NCBI RefSeq assembly: GCF_021555155.1 | Contig: NZ_JAKGBU010000034.1 | Span: 1 to 41,850 of the forward strand | Direction: 5' to 3' | Length of the DNA stretch: 41,850 nt | Origin: Rhizobium alarense | Lineage (GTDB): Bacteria > Pseudomonadota > Alphaproteobacteria > Rhizobiales > Rhizobiaceae | In this document: positions 16,116 to 25,491 of the stretch, in pieces | Position numbering within the stretch: position 1 is the first letter of the stretch | How the letters are laid out: the number at the start of each line of letters is the position of its first letter | Notes under the pieces: generated by a model | Told to the model about the DNA's origin: nothing | Database searches by the model: none | What the model saw: only the letters and a program-made list of their open reading frames with translations | Translations under genes and position numbers: made by a program

Positions 16116-16167
16116 GCCAGCGCTTCCCAGGTTTTTTCGCCTCTAGAATTGGGAAACCCGCGCTGGC
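16116..16167 (+). promoter_or_regulatory. Alternative (anti-terminator-like) stem between rplT and pheS
   Basis: GCCAGCGC-TTCCCA (16116-16129) can pair with TGGGAA (16150-16155) and GCGCTGGC (16160-16167), leaving ACCC bulged. The 3' arm includes the 5' arm of the terminator at 16154-16184, so the two folds exclude each other. The first arm begins directly after the rplT stop codon, where a terminating ribosome would cover it. Confidence 0.45.
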
Positions 16168-16186
16168 AGGGCCGGCGCGGGTTTTT
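16154..16186 (+). terminator. Rho-independent terminator between rplT and pheS
   Basis: AAACCCGCGC (16154-16163) pairs with GCGCGGGTTT (16175-16184), continuing into a T-run to 16186. It would end rpmI-rplT transcripts or act as an attenuator for pheS, whose start is only 29 nt further on. Confidence 0.8.
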
Positions 16187-16214
16187 CTTTGACCCGCCAA
16201 TGGATTTTCACCCG

Positions 16215-17300
16215 ATGTCCGATCTCGTCGAACTGAAAGAAACCCTGTTCTTGGAAATCAACGCCGCCGCGGACGAGGCGGCCATTGAAGCCGTTCGCGT
16301 CGGCGCGCTCGGCAAGAAGGGCTCGATTTCCGAACTCCTGAAGACGCTCGGCACGATGACGCCCGAGGACCGCCAGACCCGCGGCGCGGCGATCAATGCG
16401 CTGAAGACCGAGGTGACCGAGGCGATCGCCTCCCGCAAGACGGAGCTCCGCGATGCGGCAATCGAGGCGCGGCTGAAAGCGGAGACGGTGGACGTCAGCC
16501 TGCCGGTCCGCTCCTCGCCCGCCGAGCGCGGCCGCATCCATCCGATCAGCCAGATCGTCGACGAGATCACCGCGATCTTCGCCGACATGGGCTTCTCGAT
16601 CGCCGAAGGTCCGGACATCGAGACGGACTACTATAACTTCACGGCGCTGAACTTCCCCGAGGGCCATCCGGCCCGCGAGATGCACGACACGTTCTTCTTC
16701 CCTCCGGACGAAAACGGCGAGCGCAAGGTGTTGCGCACGCACACGTCACCGGTGCAGGTCCGCACGATGGAGGCCGGTGCGCCGCCGATCCGCATCATCA
16801 TCCCCGGCAAGACCTATCGCCAGGACTCGGACGCCACCCATTCGCCGATGTTCCACCAGGTCGAAGGCCTCGTGGTCGACAGGACCGCGAATGTCGCCAA
16901 CATGCGCTGGGTGCTGGAGGAGTTCTGCAAGGCCTTCTTCGAGGTCGACAGCGTCACGATGCGCTTCCGCCCGTCCTTCTTCCCCTTCACCGAACCGTCT
17001 TTCGAGGTCGACATCCAGTGCGACCGCTCGTCCGGCCCGATCGTCAAGTTCGGCGAGGGTACCGACTGGATGGAAATTTTGGGCTGCGGCATGGTGCACC
17101 CGAACGTGCTGCGCGCCGGCGGTCTCGACCCCGACGAATACCAGGGCTTTGCCTGGGGCATGGGTCTCGACCGCATCGCCATGCTGAAATACGGCATGCC
17201 GGATCTGCGCGACTTCTTCAACGCCGACGTCCGCTGGCTCAGCCACTACGGCTTCCGCCCGCTCGACATGCCGACGCTGTTCGGGGGTTTGAGCGCGTAG
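16215..17300 (+). CDS. pheS: Phenylalanyl-tRNA synthetase alpha subunit
   Basis: The protein has 361 aa from '[11 protein letters not shown]'. An N-terminal coiled-coil tRNA-binding arm (residues ~1-90) is followed by the class II catalytic core: '[34 protein letters not shown]', 'HDTFFF', '[12 protein letters not shown]', '[14 protein letters not shown]', '[17 protein letters not shown]' and motif 3 '[17 protein letters not shown]'. With PheT it forms the alpha2-beta2 enzyme that charges tRNA-Phe. No good Shine-Dalgarno is seen before 16215 or the alternative ATG at 16200. Unusually, three unrelated genes separate it from pheT. Confidence 0.97.
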   Translation: MSDLVELKETLFLEINAAADEAAIEAVRVGALGKKGSISELLKTLGTMTPEDRQTRGAAINALKTEVTEAIASRKTELRDAAIEARLKAETVDVSLPVRSSPAERGRIHPISQIVDEITAIFADMGFSIAEGPDIETDYYNFTALNFPEGHPAREMHDTFFFPPDENGERKVLRTHTSPVQVRTMEAGAPPIRIIIPGKTYRQDSDATHSPMFHQVEGLVVDRTANVANMRWVLEEFCKAFFEVDSVTMRFRPSFFPFTEPSFEVDIQCDRSSGPIVKFGEGTDWMEILGCGMVHPNVLRAGGLDPDEYQGFAWGMGLDRIAMLKYGMPDLRDFFNADVRWLSHYGFRPLDMPTLFGGLSA

Positions 17301-17304
17301 GATC

Positions 17305-17541
17305 ATGCCAACACTCCTGATCTGGCACGGCCACAAGTTTCGGTTCTATGCCCTGGATCGGGGGGAGCCACCCCACGTTCATGTCGTCAAGGACGGCAAG
17401 TCGTTGAAGGTTTGGCTGGAGCCGGTGGCCGTTGCGCGGCGTATTGGATACAATGATCGGGAAATCGAACGGCTGCTGACGGTCATCGCTCAACACCGAA
17501 ACGAATGGATCGAGGCGTGGAATGACTTCTTTGGAGTTTGA
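17305..17541 (+). CDS. DUF4160 protein (78 aa), possible toxin-antitoxin partner
   Basis: The opening 'MPTLLIWHGHKFRFYALDRGEPPHVHV' is the DUF4160 signature (MPT...G...R.Y..D..PPH.H). The C-terminal part 'IERLLTVIAQHRNEWIEAWNDFF' matches the family's helical tail, and the length is typical. Genes of this family are usually found just before a DUF2442 gene, as here, and the pair is often suggested to be a toxin-antitoxin-like module; function is unproven. It starts 4 bp after pheS and overlaps the DUF2442 gene by 20 bp. By eye its G+C is lower than pheS and pheT, which suggests acquisition. Confidence 0.8.
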   Translation: MPTLLIWHGHKFRFYALDRGEPPHVHVVKDGKSLKVWLEPVAVARRIGYNDREIERLLTVIAQHRNEWIEAWNDFFGV

Positions 17542-17797
17542 AACCGAGGAAATGCGTCCGGTGAAGGCATGGTGCACGGAAGAAGAAGTGCATGTGACGC
17601 TTGCGGATGGACGCACGATTTCCACTCCGCTCTGGTGGTATCCGTTCTTGCATGGTCTCGATGCGAACGGGCTCAACGAAATCGAGCTCATGTATGAGGG
17701 CATCTGGTGGTCGCGGGTCGATGAGGGGATTTCGGTGAAGAGCATGTTCCTCGGCCGGAAGGCTCCCGGAGCGCGCGCACCCGGGAAGGCAGCATAA
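17522..17797 (+). CDS. DUF2442 protein (91 aa)
   Basis: The core 'VHVTLADGRTISTPLWWYPFL' followed by 'EIELMYEGIWWSRVDEGISVKSMFLGR' is the DUF2442 pattern (ADGRTI..PL.W.P.L ... I.WP..DE.ISV..LL.G). The first ~15 residues are not conserved; a second in-frame ATG at 17552 is possible. In pairs with DUF4160 the protein is thought to be the antitoxin-like or DNA-associated partner, without proof. It is encoded between the DUF4160 gene and a GFA-family gene (5 bp away), all in the pheST orientation, so it is probably co-transcribed with essential genes. Confidence 0.78.
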   Translation: MTSLEFETEEMRPVKAWCTEEEVHVTLADGRTISTPLWWYPFLHGLDANGLNEIELMYEGIWWSRVDEGISVKSMFLGRKAPGARAPGKAA

Positions 17798-17802
17798 CAA
17801 CC

Positions 17803-18222
17803 ATGTCCCAACACACAGGCGGATGCCGTTGCGGCGCGATTCGTTTCGAGGTCGCGGGCGCGCCGGTCCACATCAGTTACTGCCACTGCGGCGACTGCCG
17901 TCGCGCAAGCGGTGCGCCGCTATCCGCCTTCGTCGGTTTCAGGGCCGCCGACTTGACGTTTCACGGCGCAAAAGGTGCCGCCTATGGCGAGGCGCCTGTC
18001 GAGCGCCGTTTCTGCGCCACCTGCGGCTCGCCGATCTCCTATGCCGATGCGCGCCTTGACGGTCAGATTTTCCTGATGCTCGGCGCCATGGACCGGCCGG
18101 AGGACTATGTGCCCACGGTTCACGGCTACACGCGGGAAAAGTTGCCTTACCTACATATCGATGACGGTCTGCCACGCAGGGAAACCACCACCGTGCCGAG
18201 ACCCGAAGGAGAAAACCGATGA
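17803..18222 (+). CDS. GFA-family zinc protein (glutathione-dependent formaldehyde-activating/CENP-V fold)
   Basis: The protein has 139 aa. The zinc-binding cysteines are in place: '[11 protein letters not shown]' (Cys8, Cys10), '[13 protein letters not shown]' (Cys27, Cys29, Cys32) and '[11 protein letters not shown]' (Cys71, Cys74). The family is named for S-hydroxymethylglutathione formation, but most members have unknown substrates. Its stop codon overlaps the pheT start (ATGA), so translation of pheT is probably coupled to this gene. An AAGGAGA site for pheT lies within its last codons. It has G+C like pheT, unlike the DUF pair before it. Confidence 0.88.
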   Translation: MSQHTGGCRCGAIRFEVAGAPVHISYCHCGDCRRASGAPLSAFVGFRAADLTFHGAKGAAYGEAPVERRFCATCGSPISYADARLDGQIFLMLGAMDRPEDYVPTVHGYTREKLPYLHIDDGLPRRETTTVPRPEGENR

Positions 18223-20645
18223 AATTCACCCTCTCCTGGCTCAAGGATCACCTCGAGACCGATGCCACGCTCGACGCCATCTGCGCGCGCCTGACGGCGA
18301 TCGGCCTCGAGGTGGAGGACGTCGACGACAAGGCGGCCTTCAGGCCCTTCGTCATCGCCAGGGTCGTCTCCGCCGAGCAGCATCCGAATGCCGACAAGCT
18401 GCGCGTCCTGATGGTCGATACCGGCAGGGGCGATCCGGTCCAGGTCGTCTGTGGCGCGCCGAATGCCCGCACGGGTCTCGTCGGTGCCTTCGCGGCCCCC
18501 GGCACCCACGTTCCGGGCATCGACGTCACGCTTTCGGTGGGCACCATCCGCGGCGTCGAGAGCCGCGGCATGATGTGCTCGGAGAAGGAACTGGAAATCT
18601 CCGACAACCATGATGGCATCATCGACCTGCCCGAGGACGCGCCGGTCGGGACAAGCTATGCCGCCTATGCCGGCCTCGACGATCCGGTCATCGAGATCAA
18701 CCTGACGCCGAACCGCCCTGACTGCACGAGCATTTTTGGTATTGCCCGCGATCTCGCCGCCTCCGGACTCGGCACGCTGAAGGCGGCGAAGCCGCCGTCC
18801 TTCCCGGTCGAAGGCGAAACGCCGGTCAAGGTGAGACTCGATCTCGGCGGCGACGACCATCTCTGCCCCGGCTTCGCGCTCCGCCTCGTGCGCGGCGTGA
18901 AGAACGGCCCGAGTCCGCGCTGGATGCAGCAGCGGCTGATCGCCATCGGCCTTCGCCCGATCAATGCGCTCGTCGACATCACCAACTACATGACCTTCGA
19001 GCAGGGGCGCCCGCTGCACGTCTTCGACGCGGCGAAGGTCAAGGGCAATCTCGTCGTGCGCCGCGCGGCGGAAGGCGAGACGGTTCTGGCGCTCGACACG
19101 CGCGAATATACGCTCAACCCCTCGAATGTCGTCATCGCCGACGACAACGGCGTCGAATCGATCGGCGGCATCATGGGCGGCGAGCATTCCGGCTGCGACG
19201 CGGAGACCACCGACGTGCTGATCGAATCGGCGCTCTGGGACCCGATGAACATCGCCAGGACCGGCCGCGCGCACGGCATCATCACCGATGCGCGCTACCG
19301 CTTCGAGCGCGGCGTCGATCCGGAATACATGGTGCCCGGCCTCGAGCGCGCCACCGAACTGGTGCTGGAGCTCTGCGGCGGCACGGCGGCGAAGACCGAC
19401 GTCGTCGGCTACAAGGGTTATGACGCCAAGGTCGTCGACTTCCCCTTCTCGGAGGTCAAGCGCCTGACCGGCCTCGAGGTTTCGTCCGAAGAGAGCGTGG
19501 ACATCCTCACCCGCCTCGGCTTCACGGTTTCGGGCTCCGGCGAGCGCGTCTCCGTCGCGGTTCCCTCCTGGCGTCCGGATGTGGACGGAAAGGCGGACCT
19601 CGTCGAGGAGGTCATGCGCATCCACGGCGTCGACAACATTCGCCCGGCGCCGCTCGAAAGCCATGGCGCGGTCAACGGCCGGATTCTCACGACGCTGCAG
19701 ATCCGCTCGCGGCTCGCCAAGCGGGCGCTGGCAGCCCGCGGCATGATGGAGGCCGTCACCTGGTCCTTCATCCCCAAGGCCCATGCCGAGTTCTTCGGCG
19801 GTGGTGCGCCGTCGCTTTCGCTGTCGAACCCGATCGCATCGGACATGTCCGACATGCGGCCCTCGCTGCTGCCGGGCCTGCTTTCGGCCGCGCAGCGCAA
19901 TGCCGACAAGGGTTATGGCGACGTCGCGATCTTCGAGGTCTCCGGCACCTACGAGAGCGACCGGCCGGAAGGCCAGCGCCGTGTTGCCGGCGGTATCCGC
20001 CGCGGCACGGCGTCGCTCAGCGGATCCGGCCGCCTCTGGTCGAATGTGGCGAAGGGCGGCGGCAAGCCGGTCGACGTCTATGACGCCAAGGCCGATGCGC
20101 TTGCGGTGATCGAGGCCTGCGGCCTGCCGATGGGCAATGTCCAGATCGAGCCCGGCGCACCCGGCTGGTACCATCCGGGCCGCTCCGGCACGATCAAGAT
20201 GGGTCCGAAGATCGTGCTTGGCACTTTCGGCGAATTCCATCCGAAGGCGCTCGGCGCCCTCGACGTCTCCGGTGCGCTTTGCGGCTTCGAGATCTATGTC
20301 GATGCCATGCCGGAGCCGAAGAAGAAGGCGACGCGCACCAAGCCGGCGCTCGACCTCTCGCCCTTCCAGGCCGTCCGGCGCGACTTCGCCTTCGTCGTCG
20401 ACAAGACGGTGGACGCCGGCGCCATCGTGCGTGCCGCGACGGGTGCCGACCGCAAGCTGATCAACGCCGTCAGCGTTTTCGACGTCTTCGAGGGCGCCTC
20501 GCTCGGTGAGGGCAAGAAGTCGGTCGCTATCGAGGTCGTCATCCAGCCCACCGACAAGACGCTGACCGACGAAGACTTCGAGGCGCTGACGGCAAAGATC
20601 GTCGGCAATGTGGTGAAAACGACGGGCGGCATCTTGCGCGCCTGA
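18219..20645 (+). CDS. pheT: Phenylalanyl-tRNA synthetase beta subunit
   Basis: This 808-aa protein has the full bacterial PheT architecture. Residues ~39-150 are the OB-fold tRNA-binding domain ('[21 protein letters not shown]'); '[22 protein letters not shown]' is the B1 region; '[29 protein letters not shown]' is B3/B4, with the editing site; a B5 helix-turn-helix region follows ('[17 protein letters not shown]', '[23 protein letters not shown]'). The last ~95 residues are the anticodon-binding FDX-ACB domain ('[18 protein letters not shown]'). It joins PheS to charge tRNA-Phe and removes mischarged Tyr. It overlaps the GFA gene by 4 nt. Confidence 0.98.
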   Translation: MKFTLSWLKDHLETDATLDAICARLTAIGLEVEDVDDKAAFRPFVIARVVSAEQHPNADKLRVLMVDTGRGDPVQVVCGAPNARTGLVGAFAAPGTHVPGIDVTLSVGTIRGVESRGMMCSEKELEISDNHDGIIDLPEDAPVGTSYAAYAGLDDPVIEINLTPNRPDCTSIFGIARDLAASGLGTLKAAKPPSFPVEGETPVKVRLDLGGDDHLCPGFALRLVRGVKNGPSPRWMQQRLIAIGLRPINALVDITNYMTFEQGRPLHVFDAAKVKGNLVVRRAAEGETVLALDTREYTLNPSNVVIADDNGVESIGGIMGGEHSGCDAETTDVLIESALWDPMNIARTGRAHGIITDARYRFERGVDPEYMVPGLERATELVLELCGGTAAKTDVVGYKGYDAKVVDFPFSEVKRLTGLEVSSEESVDILTRLGFTVSGSGERVSVAVPSWRPDVDGKADLVEEVMRIHGVDNIRPAPLESHGAVNGRILTTLQIRSRLAKRALAARGMMEAVTWSFIPKAHAEFFGGGAPSLSLSNPIASDMSDMRPSLLPGLLSAAQRNADKGYGDVAIFEVSGTYESDRPEGQRRVAGGIRRGTASLSGSGRLWSNVAKGGGKPVDVYDAKADALAVIEACGLPMGNVQIEPGAPGWYHPGRSGTIKMGPKIVLGTFGEFHPKALGALDVSGALCGFEIYVDAMPEPKKKATRTKPALDLSPFQAVRRDFAFVVDKTVDAGAIVRAATGADRKLINAVSVFDVFEGASLGEGKKSVAIEVVIQPTDKTLTDEDFEALTAKIVGNVVKTTGGILRA

Positions 20646-20668
20646 CGAGGCGAACCATCCGACGAAAC

Positions 20669-20696
20669 AAGGGGCCGGACACAAGTCCGGCCCCTT
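20669..20696. terminator. Bidirectional terminator between pheT and guaA
   Basis: GGGGCCGGAC (20671-20680) pairs with GTCCGGCCCC (20685-20694), extended by AA/TT to a 12-bp stem with loop ACAA. It lies between convergent pheT and guaA. Confidence 0.85.
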
Positions 20697-20747
20697 CTGT
20701 TCTCGCAGTGGCGCCCAGGCGATGTCAGGCGCGCGCTCCCGTTCCCC

Positions 20748-22310
20748 TCATTCCCACTCGATCGTGCCCGGCGGCTTGCTGGTCACGTCGTAGACGACGC
20801 GGTTGATGCCGCGGACCTCATTGATGATGCGGGTCGCGGCGCGGCCGAGGAAGTTCATGTCGTAGGGATAGAAGTCCGCTGTCATGCCGTCGACGGAGGT
20901 GACGGCGCGCAGGGCGCAGACGAATTCGTAGGTGCGGCCGTCGCCCATGACGCCGACGGTCTGGACGGGCAGCAGCACGGCGAAGGCCTGCCAGATCTTG
21001 TCGTAGAGCCCGGCCTTGCGGATCTCGTCGAGATAGATGGCGTCGGCCTCGCGCAGGATATCGAGCTTGTCGCGGGTGATGCCGCCGGGGCAGCGGATGG
21101 CGAGGCCCGGTCCCGGGAAGGGATGGCGGCCGATGAAGCTTTCGGGCAGGCCGAGTTCGCGACCGAGCACGCGCACCTCGTCCTTGAACAGTTCGCGCAA
21201 GGGTTCCACGAGCTTCATGTTCATGCGCTCGGGCAGGCCGCCGACATTGTGATGCGATTTGATGGTGACCGAAGGACCGCCGGTGAAGGAAACGCTCTCG
21301 ATGACATCCGGATAGAGCGTGCCCTGGGCGAGGAAGTCGGCGCCGCCGAGCTTCTTCGCCTCGTCTTCGAACACCTCGATGAACAGGCGGCCGATGATCT
21401 TGCGCTTGGTTTCCGGGTCGGAGACGCCCTCCAGCTCGCCGACGAAGCGATCGACCGCATCGACATGGATGAGGTGCAGGTTGTAGTGCTCGCGGAACAT
21501 GGCAACGACATCCGCCGCCTCGTTCTTGCGCATCAGGCCGTGGTCGACGAGGATGCAGGTGAGCTGCGCGCCGACCGCCTCGTGGATGAGGAGGGCTGCG
21601 ACCGACGAATCGACGCCGCCCGACAGGGCACAGATGACGCGCCTGTCGCCGACCTGCTCGCGGATGGCTTCCACGGCGCGGGCGCGGTAGGCCGACATCG
21701 ACCAGTCGCCCTTGATGCCGGCGATCTTGTGCACGAAGTTGGAGAGCAGCTTCGCGCCGTCCGGCGTGTGCACCACTTCGGGATGGAACATCGTCGTGTA
21801 GTAGCGCCTCGCCTCGTTGACGCAGATCGCGAAGGGGGCGTTTTCCGAGATGCCGATGATCTCGAAGCCCTCCGGCGCCACGGTGACGCGGTCGCCGTGG
21901 CTCATCCAGACCGGATACCGGTTGCCGACCTCCCAGAAGCCGTCGAACAGCGGGCTCGCCTTCAGGATTTCGACATCGGCCCGGCCGAATTCGCGGGCGT
22001 GGCCGCCTTCCACCCTGCCGCCGAGCTGGGTTGCGAGGGTCTGCTGCCCGTAGCAGATGGCGAGGATCGGCAGGCCGGAATCGAAGGCGACCTGCGGTGC
22101 GCGGGGGCTGCCCTGGTCGAGAACCGAGGCCGGTCCGCCGGAGAAGATGATCGCTTTCGGTTTCATGCGGTGGAAGGCTTCTTCCGCCGACTGGAAGGGG
22201 ATGATCTCGCAATAGACGCCGGCTTCGCGCACGCGCCGCCCGATGAGCTGGGTCACCTGGCTGCCGAAATCGATGATGAGGACGCTGTCGGGATGGGCTG
22301 TCTGGGTCAT
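20748..22310 (-). CDS. guaA: GMP synthase (glutamine-hydrolysing)
   Basis: This 520-aa protein has an N-terminal class I glutamine amidotransferase domain (catalytic Cys86 in 'ILAICYGQQ', later 'FHPEVVHT'). The ATP-pyrophosphatase domain follows with P-loop '[14 protein letters not shown]'. The C-terminal dimerisation part ends 'PPGTIEWE', the conserved terminus. It converts XMP to GMP in purine synthesis. It is the last gene of a minus-strand run with the nucleosidase (62 bp upstream) and thioesterase, which may be co-transcribed. Confidence 0.98.
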   Translation of the reverse strand: MTQTAHPDSVLIIDFGSQVTQLIGRRVREAGVYCEIIPFQSAEEAFHRMKPKAIIFSGGPASVLDQGSPRAPQVAFDSGLPILAICYGQQTLATQLGGRVEGGHAREFGRADVEILKASPLFDGFWEVGNRYPVWMSHGDRVTVAPEGFEIIGISENAPFAICVNEARRYYTTMFHPEVVHTPDGAKLLSNFVHKIAGIKGDWSMSAYRARAVEAIREQVGDRRVICALSGGVDSSVAALLIHEAVGAQLTCILVDHGLMRKNEAADVVAMFREHYNLHLIHVDAVDRFVGELEGVSDPETKRKIIGRLFIEVFEDEAKKLGGADFLAQGTLYPDVIESVSFTGGPSVTIKSHHNVGGLPERMNMKLVEPLRELFKDEVRVLGRELGLPESFIGRHPFPGPGLAIRCPGGITRDKLDILREADAIYLDEIRKAGLYDKIWQAFAVLLPVQTVGVMGDGRTYEFVCALRAVTSVDGMTADFYPYDMNFLGRAATRIINEVRGINRVVYDVTSKPPGTIEWE

Positions 22311-22372
22311 GGCGAGCCTTTAGAGAAAAATGGCCCGGTGCGCAACGGGGATCGGCGCGGATTTCCAGCGCC

Positions 22373-23011
22373 TCAGAGTGCGATCGCCCCGTTGGCGACC
22401 GCTTCCTCAAGCCGGTCGACGGCGGCCGCAAGCCTCTCGTCGATCACATGCAGGTATTCCGTCCAGTCGCCGACATGCCGCAGCTCCGCCTTGCCGTCGG
22501 AAATGCCGCGCAACCCGACGAGCGGAAGACCGAACGCCTGGCAGGCGCGCAGGATGGCAAAGGTCTCCATCTCCACCATGTCCGCGTCGATCGACTGATA
22601 GGCAGGCCCCGAGACGATGTTCGCCCCGGTGGAGAGCCGTGCCGTTGCGACGCCCGGGATGACGACGGGGAGCGGAATCGAGACCGGCAGATCGAGAAAC
22701 GGCGTCACGCCTTTTTCGAATCCGAACGGCGAGGCATCCATGTCGCGGTAGGAGACGGAAACCGCCTGGTAGACCTCCGTCTGTTCGAGTGTCGCCGAGC
22801 CGGCCGAACCAAGCGAGATGACGAGATGCGGCAGGCTGTCCCGCGCGTCCAGATGGGCAAATGCCCTCGTCGCCTGGACCGCAGCCTCGACCGGGCCGAC
22901 GCCGGTCATCAGCGGCGAGATCCGCTCCCGTAGGTGCACGCCATATTCCGCATCCACCGCCATGATGTAGAGCAGCCTGCGGCCGGCAACCGTCTTCAGT
23001 TCGAAAGTCAT
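22373..23011 (-). CDS. Purine nucleoside phosphorylase-superfamily hydrolase (MTA/SAH nucleosidase-like)
   Basis: The protein has 212 aa. Signatures are 'SPLMTGVGPVEAAVQATRAF', 'PHLVISLGSAGS', 'VSVSYRDMDASPFGF', 'GANIVSGPAYQSIDADMVEMETFAI' (conserved catalytic/ribose-binding Glu in VEMET) and 'GLRGISDGKAEL' (active-site Asp). This fits 5'-methylthioadenosine/S-adenosylhomocysteine nucleosidase, which clears by-products of SAM use, although related enzymes act on other nucleosides. Its start overlaps the thioesterase stop by 4 nt (ATGA). Purine salvage would suit the neighbouring guaA. Confidence 0.82.
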   Translation of the reverse strand: MTFELKTVAGRRLLYIMAVDAEYGVHLRERISPLMTGVGPVEAAVQATRAFAHLDARDSLPHLVISLGSAGSATLEQTEVYQAVSVSYRDMDASPFGFEKGVTPFLDLPVSIPLPVVIPGVATARLSTGANIVSGPAYQSIDADMVEMETFAILRACQAFGLPLVGLRGISDGKAELRHVGDWTEYLHVIDERLAAAVDRLEEAVANGAIAL

Positions 23012-23457
23012 CCGGCAATACCCTGTCTGCCGCGGACGACCATCATCGTCCCGGTCATCGACGCGATGAGTTTGGCGGGGCCGTCCGACAGCGCGTAGCC
23101 GCGTCCGTCGGCGACGATGATCGTCGTGCCGGGCTTCGTCACCTCGCCGCGGAACAGGAATCGCTCACCGCGACCCGGCGACATCAGGTTGACCTTGAAC
23201 TCGATGGTGAGGATCGAGGCGTCCGGGTCGATCACCGTATAGGCGGCATAGCCGCAGGCCGAATCGAGCGCCGCGGAAATCACGCCCGCATGCAGGAACC
23301 CGTGCTGCTGCGTCAGTTTCTCGTCGAACGGCAGTTCGATCTCCACCGTCCCGTGCTCCACCCGGCAGAGTTCGGCGCCGATGAGCCGCATCGCGGCCTG
23401 GCGGGCGAAGCTTGCGGTAATGCGGCCGTGAAAATCGGCTGGTGGAAGGTCTGTCAT
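23008..23457 (-). CDS. PaaI-family hot-dog thioesterase
   Basis: The protein has 149 aa from 'MTDLPPADFHGRI'; the frame continues upstream to 23574 without conservation. The hot-dog core is 'HGFLHAGVISAALDSACGYAAY', followed by 'LTIEFKVNLMSPGRGERFLFRGEV' and 'TIIVADGRGYA'. The family hydrolyses acyl-CoA esters, for example phenylacetyl-CoA derivatives; no pathway genes lie nearby, so the substrate is unknown. It overlaps the nucleosidase gene and is the first gene of the thioesterase-nucleosidase-guaA run. Confidence 0.85.
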   Translation of the reverse strand: MTDLPPADFHGRITASFARQAAMRLIGAELCRVEHGTVEIELPFDEKLTQQHGFLHAGVISAALDSACGYAAYTVIDPDASILTIEFKVNLMSPGRGERFLFRGEVTKPGTTIIVADGRGYALSDGPAKLIASMTGTMMVVRGRQGIAG

Positions 23458-23599
23458 GCGGAGCCCGATCGCTATGCGGAACGGCGCGGTGGACGGCCGT
23501 CTAAGACAACCCTCGCACGCCGTATGCTGCATCGCAAGAGTGGGCGGGCCTTCAATCGAGCGCGACGACCACACGGTTCAGCACGGCCGCAAGGGCGGC

Positions 23600-23734
23600 T
23601 CATGCGCAACAGGGCAGGAAGGGGGCCGCCGCCAGCCGGTCGCGACGCGAGGTCGCGATGACGGAGCCGATGACAAGGCCGCTGCCGGCAACGGCAGGCA
23701 GAAAGAGAATGTAGGCCGGCGGTTGTCGCGGCAT
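23600..23734 (-). CDS. Possible small membrane protein (44 aa)
   Basis: The ORF opens MPRQPPAYILFLPAVAGSGL and continues VIGSVIATSRRDRL, so a ~20-residue hydrophobic segment is followed by a positive cluster, as in single-pass membrane proteins. It ends 'PCCA'. No good Shine-Dalgarno is seen. It lies in the 362-bp gap (23458-23819) between the thioesterase and GNAT genes. Apart from this ORF and the GNAT leader, I see nothing in that gap. I recognise no family. Confidence 0.35.
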   Translation of the reverse strand: MPRQPPAYILFLPAVAGSGLVIGSVIATSRRDRLAAAPFLPCCA

Positions 23735-23819
23735 GCCGCCCGACCTGGCGCCGGCGGACCGCTTTTCCAGCGGGCCTGCGCGGTCTTTTCCGGGCGCCCC
23801 GCGTTCCTACATAGGGTAT

Positions 23820-24371
23820 ATGGACGGAAATTTCGTCGAGATCAGGAACGGCAGGACAGCCGATGTCTTCGACATCGGTCGCATCCTCGTGGAGACGTGG
23901 CAATTCGCCTTTCGCGGTTTGCTGGCGGATGATTTTCTCGACGCCATGTCGCCGGCCGATCAGGCGGTCCGCCATCTCGGGCGGCGGCGTACGCCCGACG
24001 TCCGCCATTGCGTTGCCGTCGACCGGTTGACGGGAGAGATTGTCGGCTTCGTCAATTTCGGGCCGGCGCGCGGCGGTTCCGGCGCGAAGGCCGCGGAAAT
24101 CTATGCGCTCTATGTCCGGCCGCCCTATCAGGGCATCGGCATCGGTTCGCGCCTGGTGAAGGCGGCCGCATGCCGCGTGATGGCCAGCGGCCAGGCCTCG
24201 CTCTTCGCCTGGGTGCTGTCGACCAATCCGAATCGCGGCTTTTACGAAAGGCTCGGCGCGCGGCCGGTCGAAATCGGCCCGATCCGGCTCGGTGGTGTGA
24301 CCTATGAGCAGATCGCCTATGCTTGGCATGATGTCGAGATGCTGCTGACCGACGACGCGGGCGCCCGGTGA
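23820..24371 (+). CDS. GNAT-family N-acetyltransferase
   Basis: The protein has 183 aa from the ATG at 23820, with AGGG just upstream. It begins 'MDGNFVEIRNGRTADVFDI' and has the acetyl-CoA motif A 'IYALYVRPPYQGIGIGSRLVKAA' (Q-G-I-G-I-G). Motif B follows in 'FAWVLSTNPNRGFYERLGARPVEI'. The family acetylates small amines or protein N-termini; the substrate is unknown. It is the only plus-strand gene between pheT and uppP apart from spurious frames, and it converges on the iron cluster (13 bp to the DUF1513 stop). Confidence 0.87.
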   Translation: MDGNFVEIRNGRTADVFDIGRILVETWQFAFRGLLADDFLDAMSPADQAVRHLGRRRTPDVRHCVAVDRLTGEIVGFVNFGPARGGSGAKAAEIYALYVRPPYQGIGIGSRLVKAAACRVMASGQASLFAWVLSTNPNRGFYERLGARPVEIGPIRLGGVTYEQIAYAWHDVEMLLTDDAGAR

Positions 24372-24384
24372 CGCCGGCGGCCTG

Positions 24385-25491
24385 TCATCGGCCGAGCCGA
24401 AGAAGGTGCTGGTCGAAGGCGACCGGCTCCGTCCGGTCGCCGAAACGGCCGGCATAGGAGGTGACCGCGAAATCGTCCTTTGCCGGTGCTATGCCGGCAG
24501 CGTCGCGGACGATATGCCGGCGGACGATCCTCCCGGTCGCAATTTCGACGCTGAGGCTGACGCCGCCCTTCGGCGAGACGAGGCCGACCAGGCCGGCCGG
24601 CCTGTTGACCGCGATCGCCCCCACATAGTTGGCGAGCGCCCGTGTCGCGGTCTCGGGAAGGTCGAGGAAGCGGATCGGCTCTCCCCTGGCGAAGCTGCCG
24701 GCCAGCGGCGGCATGTCGTTGCGCGGACCCTCGTACTGGCAGGCGAACCAGATGCGCCCGCTGGCGTCCATGTCGACATGGCGCGTGGACAGCTGGCGTA
24801 GAGCATGGGGCATTCCGTGTTTCTCGATGAGCGTACCGGTCGCCGCGTCGATCAGCGTGAGCGAGGGCTCCATGCGGTCGAGATTGAGTTTGGTGCGGCC
24901 GAAGTCCGGATGCGTTTCGATGCCGCCATTTGCGACAACGAGCATGCTGCCATCCGGCGACACGGTCATGTCGTGCGTGCCGATGCCATGGGTGTCGAAT
25001 TCGCCGATCCGTTGATAGCCGTCCGCCGCGGCGTAGATGCCGACCGTGCCGCGGTTGGCGTCGAAGTCGTTTTCGCTGGCATAGAGCAGGCGCCCGTCCG
25101 GCGAGAAACAGCCATGGCCGAAGAAGTGGCGGTCTTCGCCGCAATGGATGACCTGCGGCGCCGTTCGCCCGCGGGTGTCGAAGATCAGGGCGAAGGTGCC
25201 GGGACGGCGCGCGAAGGCGACGGTGTGGCCGGTTTCCGCCGAATACGCCATGCCGTGGCTGCGGGCGGGCAGCCCGACCCGGTCGATGATCCTGCCGTCC
25301 TCGGCGAGTGTCGCCAGTCCGAAAGAGCCGTCCGCGTCCATGAAACCGGAGGCGAAGACGGCGTCGGTGCGGTCGAGCGCAAAGGCACCGCCCGGCGCGA
25401 GCCCCGCCGCCCACGCGGCGCCGGCCATCTTCAGGAAGCGGCGGCGGTCGAGCGGCGCAGAGCGCGCGATTGCCTGCGCAGCCATCGTCAA
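24385..25491 (-). CDS. DUF1513 Tat-exported periplasmic protein of the imelysin iron cluster
   Basis: The protein has 368 aa. A twin-arginine signal is clear ('DRRRFLKMAGAAWAAGLAPGGAFA', RRR at residues 16-18), so it is exported folded. The mature part resembles a beta-propeller with repeated 'SPDGRLLYASENDF', 'SPDGSMLVVANGG' and 'DMDASGRIWFACQY' strands, as expected for DUF1513. The family occurs almost only after imelysin and diheme oxidoreductase genes and is thought to take part in iron acquisition; its biochemical activity is unknown. Its start overlaps the upstream gene's stop (ATGA), so it is the fourth gene of the operon. Confidence 0.88.
   Translation of the reverse strand: MTMAAQAIARSAPLDRRRFLKMAGAAWAAGLAPGGAFALDRTDAVFASGFMDADGSFGLATLAEDGRIIDRVGLPARSHGMAYSAETGHTVAFARRPGTFALIFDTRGRTAPQVIHCGEDRHFFGHGCFSPDGRLLYASENDFDANRGTVGIYAAADGYQRIGEFDTHGIGTHDMTVSPDGSMLVVANGGIETHPDFGRTKLNLDRMEPSLTLIDAATGTLIEKHGMPHALRQLSTRHVDMDASGRIWFACQYEGPRNDMPPLAGSFARGEPIRFLDLPETATRALANYVGAIAVNRPAGLVGLVSPKGGVSLSVEIATGRIVRRHIVRDAAGIAPAKDDFAVTSYAGRFGDRTEPVAFDQHLLRLGR

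Noticed and set aside
16149-16214. In-frame extension of pheS containing three consecutive Phe codons, resembling a Phe leader peptide
   Set aside because: The Phe codons fall in the terminator T-run rather than before the hairpin, and there is no ribosome site; most likely a coincidence of TTT/TTC in the T-tract.
18147-20684. Very long open frame (845 codons) antisense to pheT
   Set aside because: High-G+C mirror frame with no recognisable domain, opposite a strongly conserved gene.
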